A DNA stretch of 64,000 nucleotides from CAZWVI01 sp964637165. Its GTDB lineage: Bacteria > Planctomycetota > UBA1135. The number at the start of each line of letters is the position of its first letter. Position 1 is the stretch's first letter. Location: NCBI GenBank assembly GCA_964637165.1, contig CAZWVI010000011.1:1-64000 (forward strand), read 5' to 3'. The position numbers were made by a program, and so were the translations under genes. Positions 34,468 to 43,800 of the stretch are shown one piece after another. The notes beneath the pieces are model-generated. The model searched no databases and was not told the DNA's origin. It saw only the letters and a program-made list of their open reading frames with translations.

Positions 34468-36933
34468 ATGTTAAGTGCATTTTTGTTGTTGGCGATTACC
34501 CCCGCCAATCTTCCTGCCACCGCAGATTGCTTCCAAGAGCAAGCCGTTGACACTATCGAAGAGGTAGTTCTAAACGGTGCCGGTGATCGTGAACAAGAAA
34601 TTCGTATGGCGATGCGGATTCGTGTTGGGCGCCGCTTTCTTTTCGAAGACTTGCGCCGCGACCAAAGCTTTCTTTGGCAACGCATGCGGGTGCGCGTCAA
34701 TGACACCCGCACTTTTTTGTTGCCAAGTGGAGGTGTTCGCGTTGAGTTTGACGTGACGGTCTTGCCCTCGGTAAAACGGGTGGTGTTTGTCGGTAACGAT
34801 GAATATGAACGCAGTGAATTGTTGGCGGCAATTAACTTAAGTGGACAGGTTGTCGATCAAGGCCGGATTCCGGTCTTGTTGCAAGAGTTGGAAGATTTTT
34901 ATCACGATGAAGCCTTTCGCCATGTCAGCCTAGAGGCCAAAATTGATGAAGAGATTGGTCAATTAAGCATCTTGATTAATGAAGGCGCTAAGGTGCGCAT
35001 TGATGAAATAAAGTTCACAGGTAATAGCGCATTTCCTAGCAGTTCGGCATTAGGCATGGGGACTTCGGTTTCTTCTGCAATGACTGCCGGTGATGGAGTT
35101 TTGTTTTTCCCCGGCTCGCATTACAAGCGCGGCCTGATTGACCAAGACCTGATTGCTATTGAAGCCTTCTATCGCGACTTCGGTTATTTGGATGCGCGCG
35201 CCTGGCTTGAAGAAGAAAGTTATAGCGAAGATGGGGATAACGTCGCTTTAAATATTGGCATTTATGAGGGCCCACAATACATCGTTCGCTCGGTGTCTTT
35301 CCGCAGTACTGGCGATGGGGATTTGCAATTCAGTGATGATGAATTAATGGAAATTATCACTTTGCGTGCAGGACAAACTTATGAAGCGGCGCGCTTCGCC
35401 GTCGATGAATCCTTGTTGCGTAAACATTATGGCCGCATGGGGCATCCAGCAATTGCCCGCGCAATTGGCGAAAACACTAGTTCGTTTTTTAGTATGGGCG
35501 GTCGCGACCGTAAACCGCAAATTGTAGTAGACGAGGAAAGTTCTGAAATTGACATCGTTTATTTAATTCAAGAGGGTCGTCCGATGCGCGTGCGTGACGT
35601 ACTAGTTACTGGCAATGTCCACACTCGTGACCGCGTTATTCGTCGTGAAATTTCTTTGGAGCCGGGCGATTTAGCAGACGGCTACGAGGCCACTCGTTCA
35701 TGGCGTCGCTTGCAAGGTAAGAGTTGGTTTCGTGATGAAATGAGCGGGCATCCTTATGTCGATTGGCGCTTTATTGAAACCGAGCGACCCGACTGGGTTG
35801 ATTTGCGTTTTGACGTGGGAGATATGGCGACTACTGGTCAATTCCTATTCGGTGGTGGAATCAACACTAATACCGGACCCTTCTTGTCGGTTACTTTGAA
35901 CAAAAGCAACTTTGACATGTTTAATTTGCCGTCATCATGGGGGAATGCTTTTAGTGAAATCATTGATGGCACTGCTTTTGTCGGCGGCGGTCAAAACTTA
36001 AGTTTGCGGGCTGCGCCAGGAACTGAATACAGCACCTACTCATTAAGTTTTACTGAACCTGATTTGCTTAACGACCATATCAATCGATTGTCGTTCAACT
36101 TTAACGGGTTCAACACTATGTTGCGTTTATTGACTCACGATGAACGTCGTACTGGTGGTCGCATTCGTTTTGGCCGACATTTTGGCCGTGACTTTTCATT
36201 AACCTTTGGACCTGAATCACAATTAGTAAGCGTTATTGACCCAAGTAGTAATGCACCGTCAATGGTTATTGCCGATGAAGGTCAATTCAGCATGTCTGGT
36301 TTTCATGTCGGTGCTAGTTACAACACGATTGCTGACGCATTCTCGCCGGTTGACGGAGCTCGCATCGCTTTAAACCATCGCATGATTGGCGGAGTCTTTG
36401 GCGGCGATATGGAATTTGGCTCGACTGACTTGCGACTAGAGAAGCATTTTCCACTGTTTAATGATAGTCGTGGTCGCCCATGGGTATTCGGCGCACATGG
36501 GCGTTTACGCATTGCCAATGAAAGTGGCAGCTACGGACGTATGCCTTACAGTGAGCGCTTTTTCCTTGGTGGCCAAGGAACTTTGCGTGGATTTTCCTAC
36601 CGCGGTGTTGGCGATCGTGAAAATGGTTTCGCCCTTGGTGGAGAGGCCGCGTGGAATAGTAGCCTGGAATTGCGCTTCCCAGTGGTTTCAACCAAGGTCC
36701 GTGGCGCGGTCGATGAAATGGAATACGTGCGCGGTGCCCTGTGGGTGGACATGGGCGGCGTCGGTGAGAGTATCGACAACTTCGGCGCGACTAGAATCTC
36801 TGCCGGAGTCGGGGTAAGGGTGCGGATACCATTTATGCCCCAACTTCCACTAGCTCTTGACTTCGGTTGGCCAGTTCAGTCTCTGGACGGCGACCAAGAA
36901 GAAGTCTTCGCCTTCCAAATGGGCAAATTCTAA
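34468..36933 (+). CDS. bamA: Outer membrane protein assembly factor BamA
   Basis: An 821-residue Omp85 protein that inserts beta-barrel proteins into the outer membrane. A signal-like N-terminus is followed by several POTRA domains (about 27-430; repeats such as VKRVVFVGNDEYERSELL and VRDVLVTGNVHTRDRVIRREI) and a C-terminal surface-antigen barrel (about 450-821) containing FLGGQGTLRGFSYRGVG, the L6-type VRGF-like motif, and ending in a Phe (QMGKF). Its presence implies a true outer membrane. The stop overlaps the ompH start (TAATG), and the lpx genes follow. Confidence 0.95.
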   Translation: MLSAFLLLAITPANLPATADCFQEQAVDTIEEVVLNGAGDREQEIRMAMRIRVGRRFLFEDLRRDQSFLWQRMRVRVNDTRTFLLPSGGVRVEFDVTVLPSVKRVVFVGNDEYERSELLAAINLSGQVVDQGRIPVLLQELEDFYHDEAFRHVSLEAKIDEEIGQLSILINEGAKVRIDEIKFTGNSAFPSSSALGMGTSVSSAMTAGDGVLFFPGSHYKRGLIDQDLIAIEAFYRDFGYLDARAWLEEESYSEDGDNVALNIGIYEGPQYIVRSVSFRSTGDGDLQFSDDELMEIITLRAGQTYEAARFAVDESLLRKHYGRMGHPAIARAIGENTSSFFSMGGRDRKPQIVVDEESSEIDIVYLIQEGRPMRVRDVLVTGNVHTRDRVIRREISLEPGDLADGYEATRSWRRLQGKSWFRDEMSGHPYVDWRFIETERPDWVDLRFDVGDMATTGQFLFGGGINTNTGPFLSVTLNKSNFDMFNLPSSWGNAFSEIIDGTAFVGGGQNLSLRAAPGTEYSTYSLSFTEPDLLNDHINRLSFNFNGFNTMLRLLTHDERRTGGRIRFGRHFGRDFSLTFGPESQLVSVIDPSSNAPSMVIADEGQFSMSGFHVGASYNTIADAFSPVDGARIALNHRMIGGVFGGDMEFGSTDLRLEKHFPLFNDSRGRPWVFGAHGRLRIANESGSYGRMPYSERFFLGGQGTLRGFSYRGVGDRENGFALGGEAAWNSSLELRFPVVSTKVRGAVDEMEYVRGALWVDMGGVGESIDNFGATRISAGVGVRVRIPFMPQLPLALDFGWPVQSLDGDQEEVFAFQMGKF

Positions 36934-37517
36934 TGATTAAAAACTACCGAAACATTGTGGCGCTGGCGCTTTTGCTGTGCAGTGCTGGCCTGTTGCTCGC
37001 TGACCGTTCCGCCCAAGATCCAAATGGTGGAATTCGCTACGTCGATATGGGCAAGTGCTTTGAAGCGTACGAGCAAACACGCTCAGATATTCAAGCATTA
37101 CGTGGTGAGTTCAACGCCAAAGCCGAAGCGATTAAGGCGCGTGAAACTGAACTTCAAGGGATTGAGGGTGAGTTGGCCATTATGGATCCAGCCAGTTCCC
37201 AATTTGCCGAGCGAAGCTTTAAGTGGGAGAGTGAGAAGCTAACAATAGAACGCGACCGCAAATTCTTGACCGAGTTGTTGAAGCGTCGCCAAATGGAATT
37301 GATGTACGGCAGCTATCTTGCGGTGCAGGCAGCTGCGGCTGAACTAGCCGCCCGCGATGGTTATGGAGCGGTGTTAATTATTCCTGAGCAATTACCAGCT
37401 CGACCACAAGACTGGATGTCGGCAATGGATGTGATTAATACGCGCAGTGTTTTGTGGACCAATCCGAACTACGATGTGACCGAGCAGGTTTTGTTAATCT
37501 TGAACGGCATCGGTTAA
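36933..37517 (+). CDS. OmpH/Skp-family periplasmic chaperone
   Basis: 194 residues: signal peptide (IVALALLLCSAGLLLA), the strand-helix RYVDMGKCFEAYEQTRSD typical of OmpH, a long charged coiled-coil arm (about 50-130), and a closing segment with GYGAVLII. It probably holds unfolded outer-membrane proteins on their way to BamA, encoded directly upstream. The C-terminus differs from E. coli Skp (extra RSVLWTNPNYDVTEQVL). Start is the ATG of the TAATG overlap; a longer form inside bamA is not supported. Confidence 0.88.
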   Translation: MIKNYRNIVALALLLCSAGLLLADRSAQDPNGGIRYVDMGKCFEAYEQTRSDIQALRGEFNAKAEAIKARETELQGIEGELAIMDPASSQFAERSFKWESEKLTIERDRKFLTELLKRRQMELMYGSYLAVQAAAAELAARDGYGAVLIIPEQLPARPQDWMSAMDVINTRSVLWTNPNYDVTEQVLLILNGIG

Positions 37518-37524
37518 TTAATAA

Positions 37525-38817
37525 ATGTCTCGCAAGCAGAAGAGCATTAAGAGCGCGGTTGCATTTGACGGTGTCGCTTTGCATTCTGGCGAGGCGGTGC
37601 ACGTGCGAATTGCCCCAGCGGCAGTTGGCAGCGGAATTATTTTTAAGCGCACTGATGTTGATGACCCGGCCGAGGTTCCGGCCAATAGTGATTATTTAGT
37701 TAATTCGCAACGCCGTACAACTTTACGCCGCGGTGGCTCCGAGGTAAGCATGGTGGAGCATTTACTGTCGGCCGCCAGTGGCATCGGGGTAGACAATTTA
37801 CTGGTCGAATTAGACGGACCAGAAATGCCCGGACTTGATGGCTCGACTTCAGCATACGTTGAGTTTTTGCGCCAAGGAAATATTGTTGAACAAAAACAAA
37901 TTAAAAACTGCCTCGTTTTAGAAGAGCCAGTTTTCGTGCGGGACGGGGACATGGAAATTGTTGCCTTGCCACCAACTGGCGATGGTTTGCGTGTGCGGTA
38001 CATTCCAGAATATCCGGATGGCGTTGATGCTAGTAATGTCGTTGTTGAAATGACTCCCGAAAATTATGAGCGAGAAATTGCGCCAGCGCGAACATTTGTA
38101 CGTTCCGAAGATGTTGAGAAATTGTTGGCTAATGGTTTTGGTAAAGGTGCAAACGCTGAAAACACGGTAGTGCTGGGCGGTGAATCGGAAGGAAACATGC
38201 GGCTCCCTTTGGAGCCTACTCGCCACAAGATTGCTGACCTTCTTGGAGACCTTGCCCTAGTCGGCGCAGATATTTCCGCCGACATCATCGCCACTCGCAG
38301 TGGTCACTCCTTAAATCAAGAGCTTGCCAGGGAGTTGCGCGCAGTTTTTAATGCCCAGGAAATCGCAGGGGAAGAGCCGCGCGAAAGTGGTTACGACATT
38401 CGTGACATCGTGCGAATTTTGCCGCACCGCTACCCGTTCCTGTTGGTGGACCGTGTCATTGAAGTCGAGGGAACTCGCCGCGCGGTGGGGCTAAAGAACG
38501 TCACCATCAATGAAGAGTTTTTTCAAGGGCATTGGCCGGATCATCCAGTTATGCCGGGTGTTTTGCAACTTGAATCAATGGCCCAGTTGGCCGGAATTTT
38601 GTTGCTTAGAAAGTTAGAGCACACCGGCAAAATTGCGGTGTTGGCGAGCATCGATAAAGTTCGCTTTCGTGGCTCGGTAGTGCCTGGCGATCAATTGCGC
38701 ATCGAAGTTGAAACATTGCGCCTGAACCGTAATCGCGGACAAGTGGTCGGCACCACCAAAGTGGGTCGCCGTCTAGCTGCTGAAGCGACCCTGTCCTTTG
38801 CCTTAGTAGACGCATGA
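37525..38817 (+). CDS. lpxC/fabZ: LpxC-FabZ fusion: UDP-3-O-acyl-GlcNAc deacetylase / 3-hydroxyacyl-ACP dehydratase
   Basis: A 430-residue bifunctional protein. Residues 1-280 are LpxC, the committed zinc deacetylase of lipid A synthesis: E78-H79 in MVEHLLSA, H234 and D238 in TRHKIADLLGDL, and catalytic H261 in RSGHSLN. Residues 290-430 are FabZ: ILPHRYPFLLVDRV, catalytic H336 in FFQGHWPDHPVMPGV and E350. Both halves look active. The fusion is known in Bacteroidetes, Planctomycetes and relatives and links the balance of phospholipid and lipid A precursors. It overlaps lpxA by ATGA. Confidence 0.96.
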   Translation: MSRKQKSIKSAVAFDGVALHSGEAVHVRIAPAAVGSGIIFKRTDVDDPAEVPANSDYLVNSQRRTTLRRGGSEVSMVEHLLSAASGIGVDNLLVELDGPEMPGLDGSTSAYVEFLRQGNIVEQKQIKNCLVLEEPVFVRDGDMEIVALPPTGDGLRVRYIPEYPDGVDASNVVVEMTPENYEREIAPARTFVRSEDVEKLLANGFGKGANAENTVVLGGESEGNMRLPLEPTRHKIADLLGDLALVGADISADIIATRSGHSLNQELARELRAVFNAQEIAGEEPRESGYDIRDIVRILPHRYPFLLVDRVIEVEGTRRAVGLKNVTINEEFFQGHWPDHPVMPGVLQLESMAQLAGILLLRKLEHTGKIAVLASIDKVRFRGSVVPGDQLRIEVETLRLNRNRGQVVGTTKVGRRLAAEATLSFALVDA

Positions 38818-39626
38818 GTACCAACATTCACCTGACTGCCCACGTTTCCGATAGCGCCCAACTTGATAGCGGGGTGGTGGTTGGCCCATTTGCCTATGTC
38901 GGGCCCAAAGTTACGGTTGGTAAAAATACTACGCTCGGTCCCCACGTGGTGGTGCAAGGTCGTACCGATATCGGCGAGGGCAATCGATTTTTGGGACAAG
39001 CCTCAATTGGTGGCCTGCCCCAAGATTTAAAGTATGCCGGTGAAGAGTCGGCACTCGTAATTGGCGACAACAATGTTGTGCGTGAATTTGTCACGATAAA
39101 TATCGGAACGGCTGCTGGTGCCTGGATTACCTCGGTTGGTTCAAATAATTTGCTGATGGCTTGTTCGCACATCGCACATGATTGCGTTGTTGAAGATGAA
39201 ATCATTATTGGCAACAACGTGCTGTTGGCTGGTCACGTGCGCATCGAAAATCAAGCAATTGTGTCGGGCGGCGCGGCGGTTAATCATTTTGTAACCATCG
39301 GTACTTTGGCAATGGTTGGGGGAATGGCGCGAGTGATTAAAGATGTTCCTCCCTACATGGTGCATGAAGGCAGTCCCGGTCGGATTCGTGGCGTGAACAC
39401 GGTTGGCTTAAACCGCCGCGGAGTTCCTGCTGAGTCAATAAGTCAACTGCGTGATGCCTATCGCCGATTATGGGCTGAGGACACTCCAACTACTTTGGCG
39501 ATTCAGGAAATGGAAGCCACTGGGGGTTGGCGCCCCGAGGCGCAACGCTTGATAGCATTTATGCGTGACATGGAGCGTGGCTTTCAAGGGCGCTATCGTG
39601 AATCTTTGCGCCGTCCTCCAGCTTAA
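38814..39626 (+). CDS. lpxA: Acyl-ACP--UDP-GlcNAc O-acyltransferase LpxA
   Basis: 270 residues; first step of lipid A synthesis, adding a 3-hydroxyacyl chain to UDP-GlcNAc or a related sugar. A left-handed beta-helix of hexapeptide repeats fills the first 190 residues, with catalytic His122 in HIAHDC, and the helical tail starts at NRRGVP. The stretch usually read as THRGT is TINIGT here, a change near the active site whose meaning is unclear. It sits between lpxC/fabZ and a Gfo/Idh oxidoreductase. Confidence 0.95.
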   Translation: MSTNIHLTAHVSDSAQLDSGVVVGPFAYVGPKVTVGKNTTLGPHVVVQGRTDIGEGNRFLGQASIGGLPQDLKYAGEESALVIGDNNVVREFVTINIGTAAGAWITSVGSNNLLMACSHIAHDCVVEDEIIIGNNVLLAGHVRIENQAIVSGGAAVNHFVTIGTLAMVGGMARVIKDVPPYMVHEGSPGRIRGVNTVGLNRRGVPAESISQLRDAYRRLWAEDTPTTLAIQEMEATGGWRPEAQRLIAFMRDMERGFQGRYRESLRRPPA

Positions 39627-39635
39627 AGCGCGATC

Positions 39636-40652
39636 ATGAGAGAAACGGTTTTGCGTGCTTGTGTAGTTGGTGTCGGGCATCTTGGGCGACATCATGCGCG
39701 AATTTTGCACGAGATGGCTGGCGTCGAACTGCTAGCAGTAATCGATTCCGATGAAAGTCGCGGTCAAAAAATTGCTCAAACTTATTCTTGTGAATGGTCT
39801 CCCACCAGTGATGCTTATCTTGAGCAAGTTGATTTTGCCGTTATTGCAACCCCGACAACGGCGCACTTGGCGAGTTCTAAACCATTCCTCAAGGCCGGCC
39901 GTGCGGTTTTAATTGAAAAGCCGATGGCGCCAACGCCGGAAGTGTGCGAAAAGATTTTGCAGTTGGCTGAAGCGAGCGGATCGATTGTTGGAGTTGGTCA
40001 CGTTGAACGATTCAACCCGGCTGTCAAGCGCGCCATGGAGTTGGGAATTCGTCCACGCTTTATTGAGGCGCACCGCTTGGCTCCCTATACATTCCGCTCA
40101 ACAGATGTCGGAGTTGTTCTCGACTTAATGATTCACGACATTGATTTGGTTCAGGCGTGGACCGGCGAATTGCCTAACTCTGTGGACGCAGTGGGTGGGC
40201 AAACCTTATCCCCGACTGAGGACATATGTTCGGTGCGCTTGGGCTTTCCTTCTGGAGCTGTGGCCAATTTGACTGCTTCGCGGTTATCACTCAAGCCAAT
40301 GCGCCGCTTTCGAGTATTTGGCCCCGACTGCTACGTCTCAGTTGATAGTCAGGAGCGGTATGCTCTGCTAGTGCAAAAAGCACCAGGTTTCAGCCCCGAG
40401 GCCGCCCAGGCCGCCGCTCAGGAAGGCAATCCAGGTGATGCCTTTAAGTCGCTACTCCACACCGAGGAGCTACAACTAGACGACGACGAACCCCTTCGCG
40501 CCGAATTAGAAGAGTTCGCAGCAGCGGTAAGAGAAGACCGCCCCCACACAGTAAGCGGCCAAGCGGGAAAAGCGGCCGTAGATACCGCCTTCGCGGTGCT
40601 GAAATCGTTGGGGGAGAAGAACTGGCACGAAGAACCCCAACCTGGACTCTGA
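39636..40652 (+). CDS. Gfo/Idh/MocA-family oxidoreductase linked to lipid A genes
   Basis: A 338-residue NAD(P)-dependent sugar dehydrogenase: Rossmann motif VVGVGHLGRHHARIL (10-24), the family signature LIEKPMAPT with the catalytic Lys (about residue 93), GHVERFNPAV, and the His-containing DLMIHDIDLV. Its place right after lpxA, in the same direction with a 9-nt gap, is seen in many didermic phyla. A GnnA-like role, oxidising UDP-GlcNAc at C3 for amide-linked lipid A, is one possible explanation; the partner aminotransferase GnnB is not in this window. The TGA stop is inside a REP-like repeat. Confidence 0.85.
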   Translation: MRETVLRACVVGVGHLGRHHARILHEMAGVELLAVIDSDESRGQKIAQTYSCEWSPTSDAYLEQVDFAVIATPTTAHLASSKPFLKAGRAVLIEKPMAPTPEVCEKILQLAEASGSIVGVGHVERFNPAVKRAMELGIRPRFIEAHRLAPYTFRSTDVGVVLDLMIHDIDLVQAWTGELPNSVDAVGGQTLSPTEDICSVRLGFPSGAVANLTASRLSLKPMRRFRVFGPDCYVSVDSQERYALLVQKAPGFSPEAAQAAAQEGNPGDAFKSLLHTEELQLDDDEPLRAELEEFAAAVREDRPHTVSGQAGKAAVDTAFAVLKSLGEKNWHEEPQPGL

Positions 40653-40679
40653 CCCCAAACGCTGGGTCATAAGCCTCGA

Positions 40680-40724
40680 ATCGACACCGTAAGCTACTTT
40701 ATTCAAATGGTTTACGGTGTCGAT
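40680..40724. repeat. 13-bp perfect inverted repeat
   Basis: ATCGACACCGTAA (40680-40692) is matched by TTACGGTGTCGAT (40712-40724) with a 19-nt spacer. It lies inside the REP-bounded unit, downstream of the lipid A genes. No T-run follows directly. The arms could also be an operator-like site, but the location between convergent genes makes an RNA hairpin more likely. Confidence 0.6.
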
Positions 40725-40730
40725 CTCAGC

Positions 40731-40764
40731 GAAGGCCAGCCTTCTTTTTGTTTTCTTGTTTTTT
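40731..40764 (+). terminator. Intrinsic terminator of the dnaB-bamA-lpx unit
   Basis: GAAGG (40731-40735) pairs with CCTTC (40740-40744), followed by TTTTTG and further T-rich sequence up to 40764. The stem is short but the T-tract is strong. Two further small hairpins (CCTTTGT/ACAAAGG and GGGTTT/AAACCC) follow and could serve the opposite strand. Confidence 0.6.
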
Positions 40765-40820
40765 CCTTTGTGAAACAAAGGGTTTATAAAACCCTCTGAC
40801 CCACTTGGTGGGGTCAGAGT

Positions 40821-43800
40821 CTATTTTAGCTTTCTTTCTTCTCGCCAACTCCACAGCACCGGCACGATAAACATCGTCATCAGTGCCAGCATCATTCCAC
40901 CAAATGACGGGATCGCCATTGGGAGCATCACGTCGGCACCCTTGCCGCTTGATGTCATTACCGGCAACAGTGCCAGCATGGTGGTAGCAGAAGTCATTAA
41001 ACATGGTCTTACGCGGCGGCTTCCGGCCACCACCACTGCTTCACGAACTTCTTCCCGTGTCTTTGGCTTGCCTTGGTCAAATGATTGGCGCAAGTAGGTT
41101 GCCATCACCACTCCATCGTCGGTGGCAATTCCAAACAAAGCCAAGAAGCCAACCCAAACCGCAATCGATAAGTTGTAGGGACTTACCGCGAAAACTTCGC
41201 GCATTGACCGGCCAAACATTTCAATGTCCAAGAACCAATCCTGCCCGTAACACCACAGCATAATGAATCCACCGGCCCACGCCACGGCGACACCACTAAA
41301 TACAATTAGTGAAGTGCTCATGCGGCGGAACTGTAAGTGCAAAATCATCAGGATTAACAGCAACGCTAAAGGTAGAACTAACATCAAAGTTCGCTGGGCA
41401 CGAACTTGGTTTTTCCAAGCGCCATCAAACACGTAACTGGAACCAGTGGGCAATACAAATTCACCATTCGCCTTCAACTCATCGAGGTAATCACGGGTGG
41501 CTTCAATTGTTGCAACCTCACTCCAACCGCTATGTTTATCAAAGACCACGTAAGCCGTAAGAAAGGAATCTTCCGTGCGAATCATTTGCGGGCCACGGAC
41601 ATACGAAATGTCGGCAACTTGCTGAAGTGTAATTTGTGCGCCAACCGGAGTATTAATGTGCAGTTCATGCAGGGCCTCAATCGAATCACGCGACTCGCGT
41701 GAATAGCGAACACGAATCGGATAACGCTCGCGCCCATCAACCGTGGTGGTTAATGTTTTTCCGCCAACTGCTGCCGCAACCATGCGTTGCACATTGCCAA
41801 CATTTAATCCGTAACGGGCCGCCGCCTCGCGATTGACCTCAATCTCTAGATAGGGCTTGCCAACAACCCGGTCAGCAGCAACTGTTTCCGGCCGCACCCC
41901 CGGGGCATTGCGCAACAAAGCTTCAATGTCCAAGGCCGCCTGTTCCAATGTATCCAAATCCGGAGCCTGCACCTTGATTCCCATGGGCGCGCGCATGCCA
42001 CTTTGTAGCATTACCACGCGGGTAGAAATCGGTTGCAACATTGGCGCGGAAGTCGACCCGGGAATCTCGGCAGCTTTTTGAATTTCTGTCCAGATGTCAT
42101 CAGTGCTGCGAATGTGATCGCGCCATTGACGAACCCGCTGCCCATCTTCTAATTCCAAGTACTCTGGAAGATAGTGAATGACAGTTTCTACCATCGAAAG
42201 TGGAGCAGGGTCAAGCGCACTTTCCACGCGCCCAATTTTTCCAACAACTTCAGTAACTTCAGGAATGGCTTCAATCGCTTTGTCCATTTTGGCCAAGACA
42301 TCAAGACTTTCGCCAACGCCGGCATGCGGCATGGTGGTTGGCATGTACAAGAATGAACCTTCGTCGAGTTGGGGCATGAATTCTTCGTCCATGTCACGCC
42401 AAATAAATCCACCAGCCACCAAGGTGATGATCGGTAGCAGTAAGAAGACCAGTTTGTAACGCAAGAACCAACGCAGAATTGTTCCGTAACTTTTTTGAAA
42501 CAGTTCAAATCCATAAAGCAAACCGAAGGCCAATCCAAACACAAACACCATGTTCATGAATGTGCCAGCCTGTGGGCCAAGCGGCATCCAATGAGTGCTT
42601 AGGAAAGTTCCGCACAACAACATGATTGTCCAGTTCATCCAGCCGCGCTTGCCGTCCTTTGGTTTGCTCGGCCGCCATTTTTGGAAAAGATAGGCGAGCA
42701 CCGGCACCAAAATCAAAGCTACCACTAATGAACCAAAAAGCGCGTAGGTTTTAGTAAAGGCCAGCGGCTTAAACATTTTTCCTTCTGCACCAGCCATAGT
42801 GAATACTGGCAAAAAGCCAATTACCGTGGTTGCGACCGCGGTAATTACCGCCGAGCCAACTTCGGCCGCCGCCGAACTAATTGTTTCAATGATGGAAGTG
42901 CCAGGTGGTGCTTCATCAAGTCGCCGCTGGATATTTTCCGCCAAGATGATTCCCATGTCGACCATTGTTCCAATGGCGATGGCAATTCCGGCTAAGGCGA
43001 CGACGTTAGCTTCAACACCACTCCATTTCATGCCCAAGAAGGCCACCAGCACCGCCAATGGCAAAACCGCCGAGACCATTAATGAACTGCGCAGGTTGGC
43101 TAACATGAAAACTACCACTAGGATAGTTACCAAAATTTCTTCCCAAAGGGCCCGCTTCAGGGTCTCTAAAGTTTGCCCAATTAAAATCGAGCGGTCGTAG
43201 AAGGGGATAACCTTGAGTTGTGAAACCCGTCCATCGTCGAGGCGTTTCTTGGGAAGTCCATCTTCAATTTCTGCCAACTTAGCTTTAACCGCTTCGATAG
43301 TTTCCATTGGGTTAGCACCAAAGCGCGAAACAACAACTCCGCCGACGGCCTCAGTGCCACCTTTGTCGAGTGCCCCGCGCCGCATTGCCGGCCCAAGTTT
43401 GACCTCGGCAATATCACCCACGCGAATTGGAACTCCATCATGACTAACTTTCACCACCGCTTGAGCGATTTCATCAGCCGATTTCACCCAACCCGATCCG
43501 CGAACTAAATACTCAACCGCATTTAATTCCATGGTGCGCGCACCAACTTCAAGATTCGAATCGCGCACGGCATTCATTACCGCCGTTAGGCTTACTCCAT
43601 CAACGCGCATTGCTTCGGGGTCGCAATCAACTTGATATTCGCGACGAAAACCCCCAATAGAGGCCACTTCTGAAACACCATCAACCGCGGCTAAGGCATA
43701 GCGCAGATGGAAGTCTTGGACTGAACGCAGTTCGTCCAAGTCCCAACCACCGGCCGGATTTCCTTCTTGATCACGCCCTTCAATGGTGTACCAAAAAATT

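Larger units (their letters stand above)
40645..40821. repeat. 177-bp inverted-repeat unit with REP-like ends (sites C and D)
   Basis: GACTCTGACCCC (40645-40656) and GGGGTCAGAGTC (40810-40821) are perfect 12-bp inverted repeats that bound the convergent gap between the Gfo/Idh gene and cusA. Each end forms its own hairpin with TGACCCA: site C 40650-40669 and site D 40794-40819. Between them lie more stem-loops (40680-40724, 40731-40744, 40765-40781, 40780-40794). The architecture resembles a BIME (paired REPs) or a short MITE. No transposase is inside. Confidence 0.7.
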
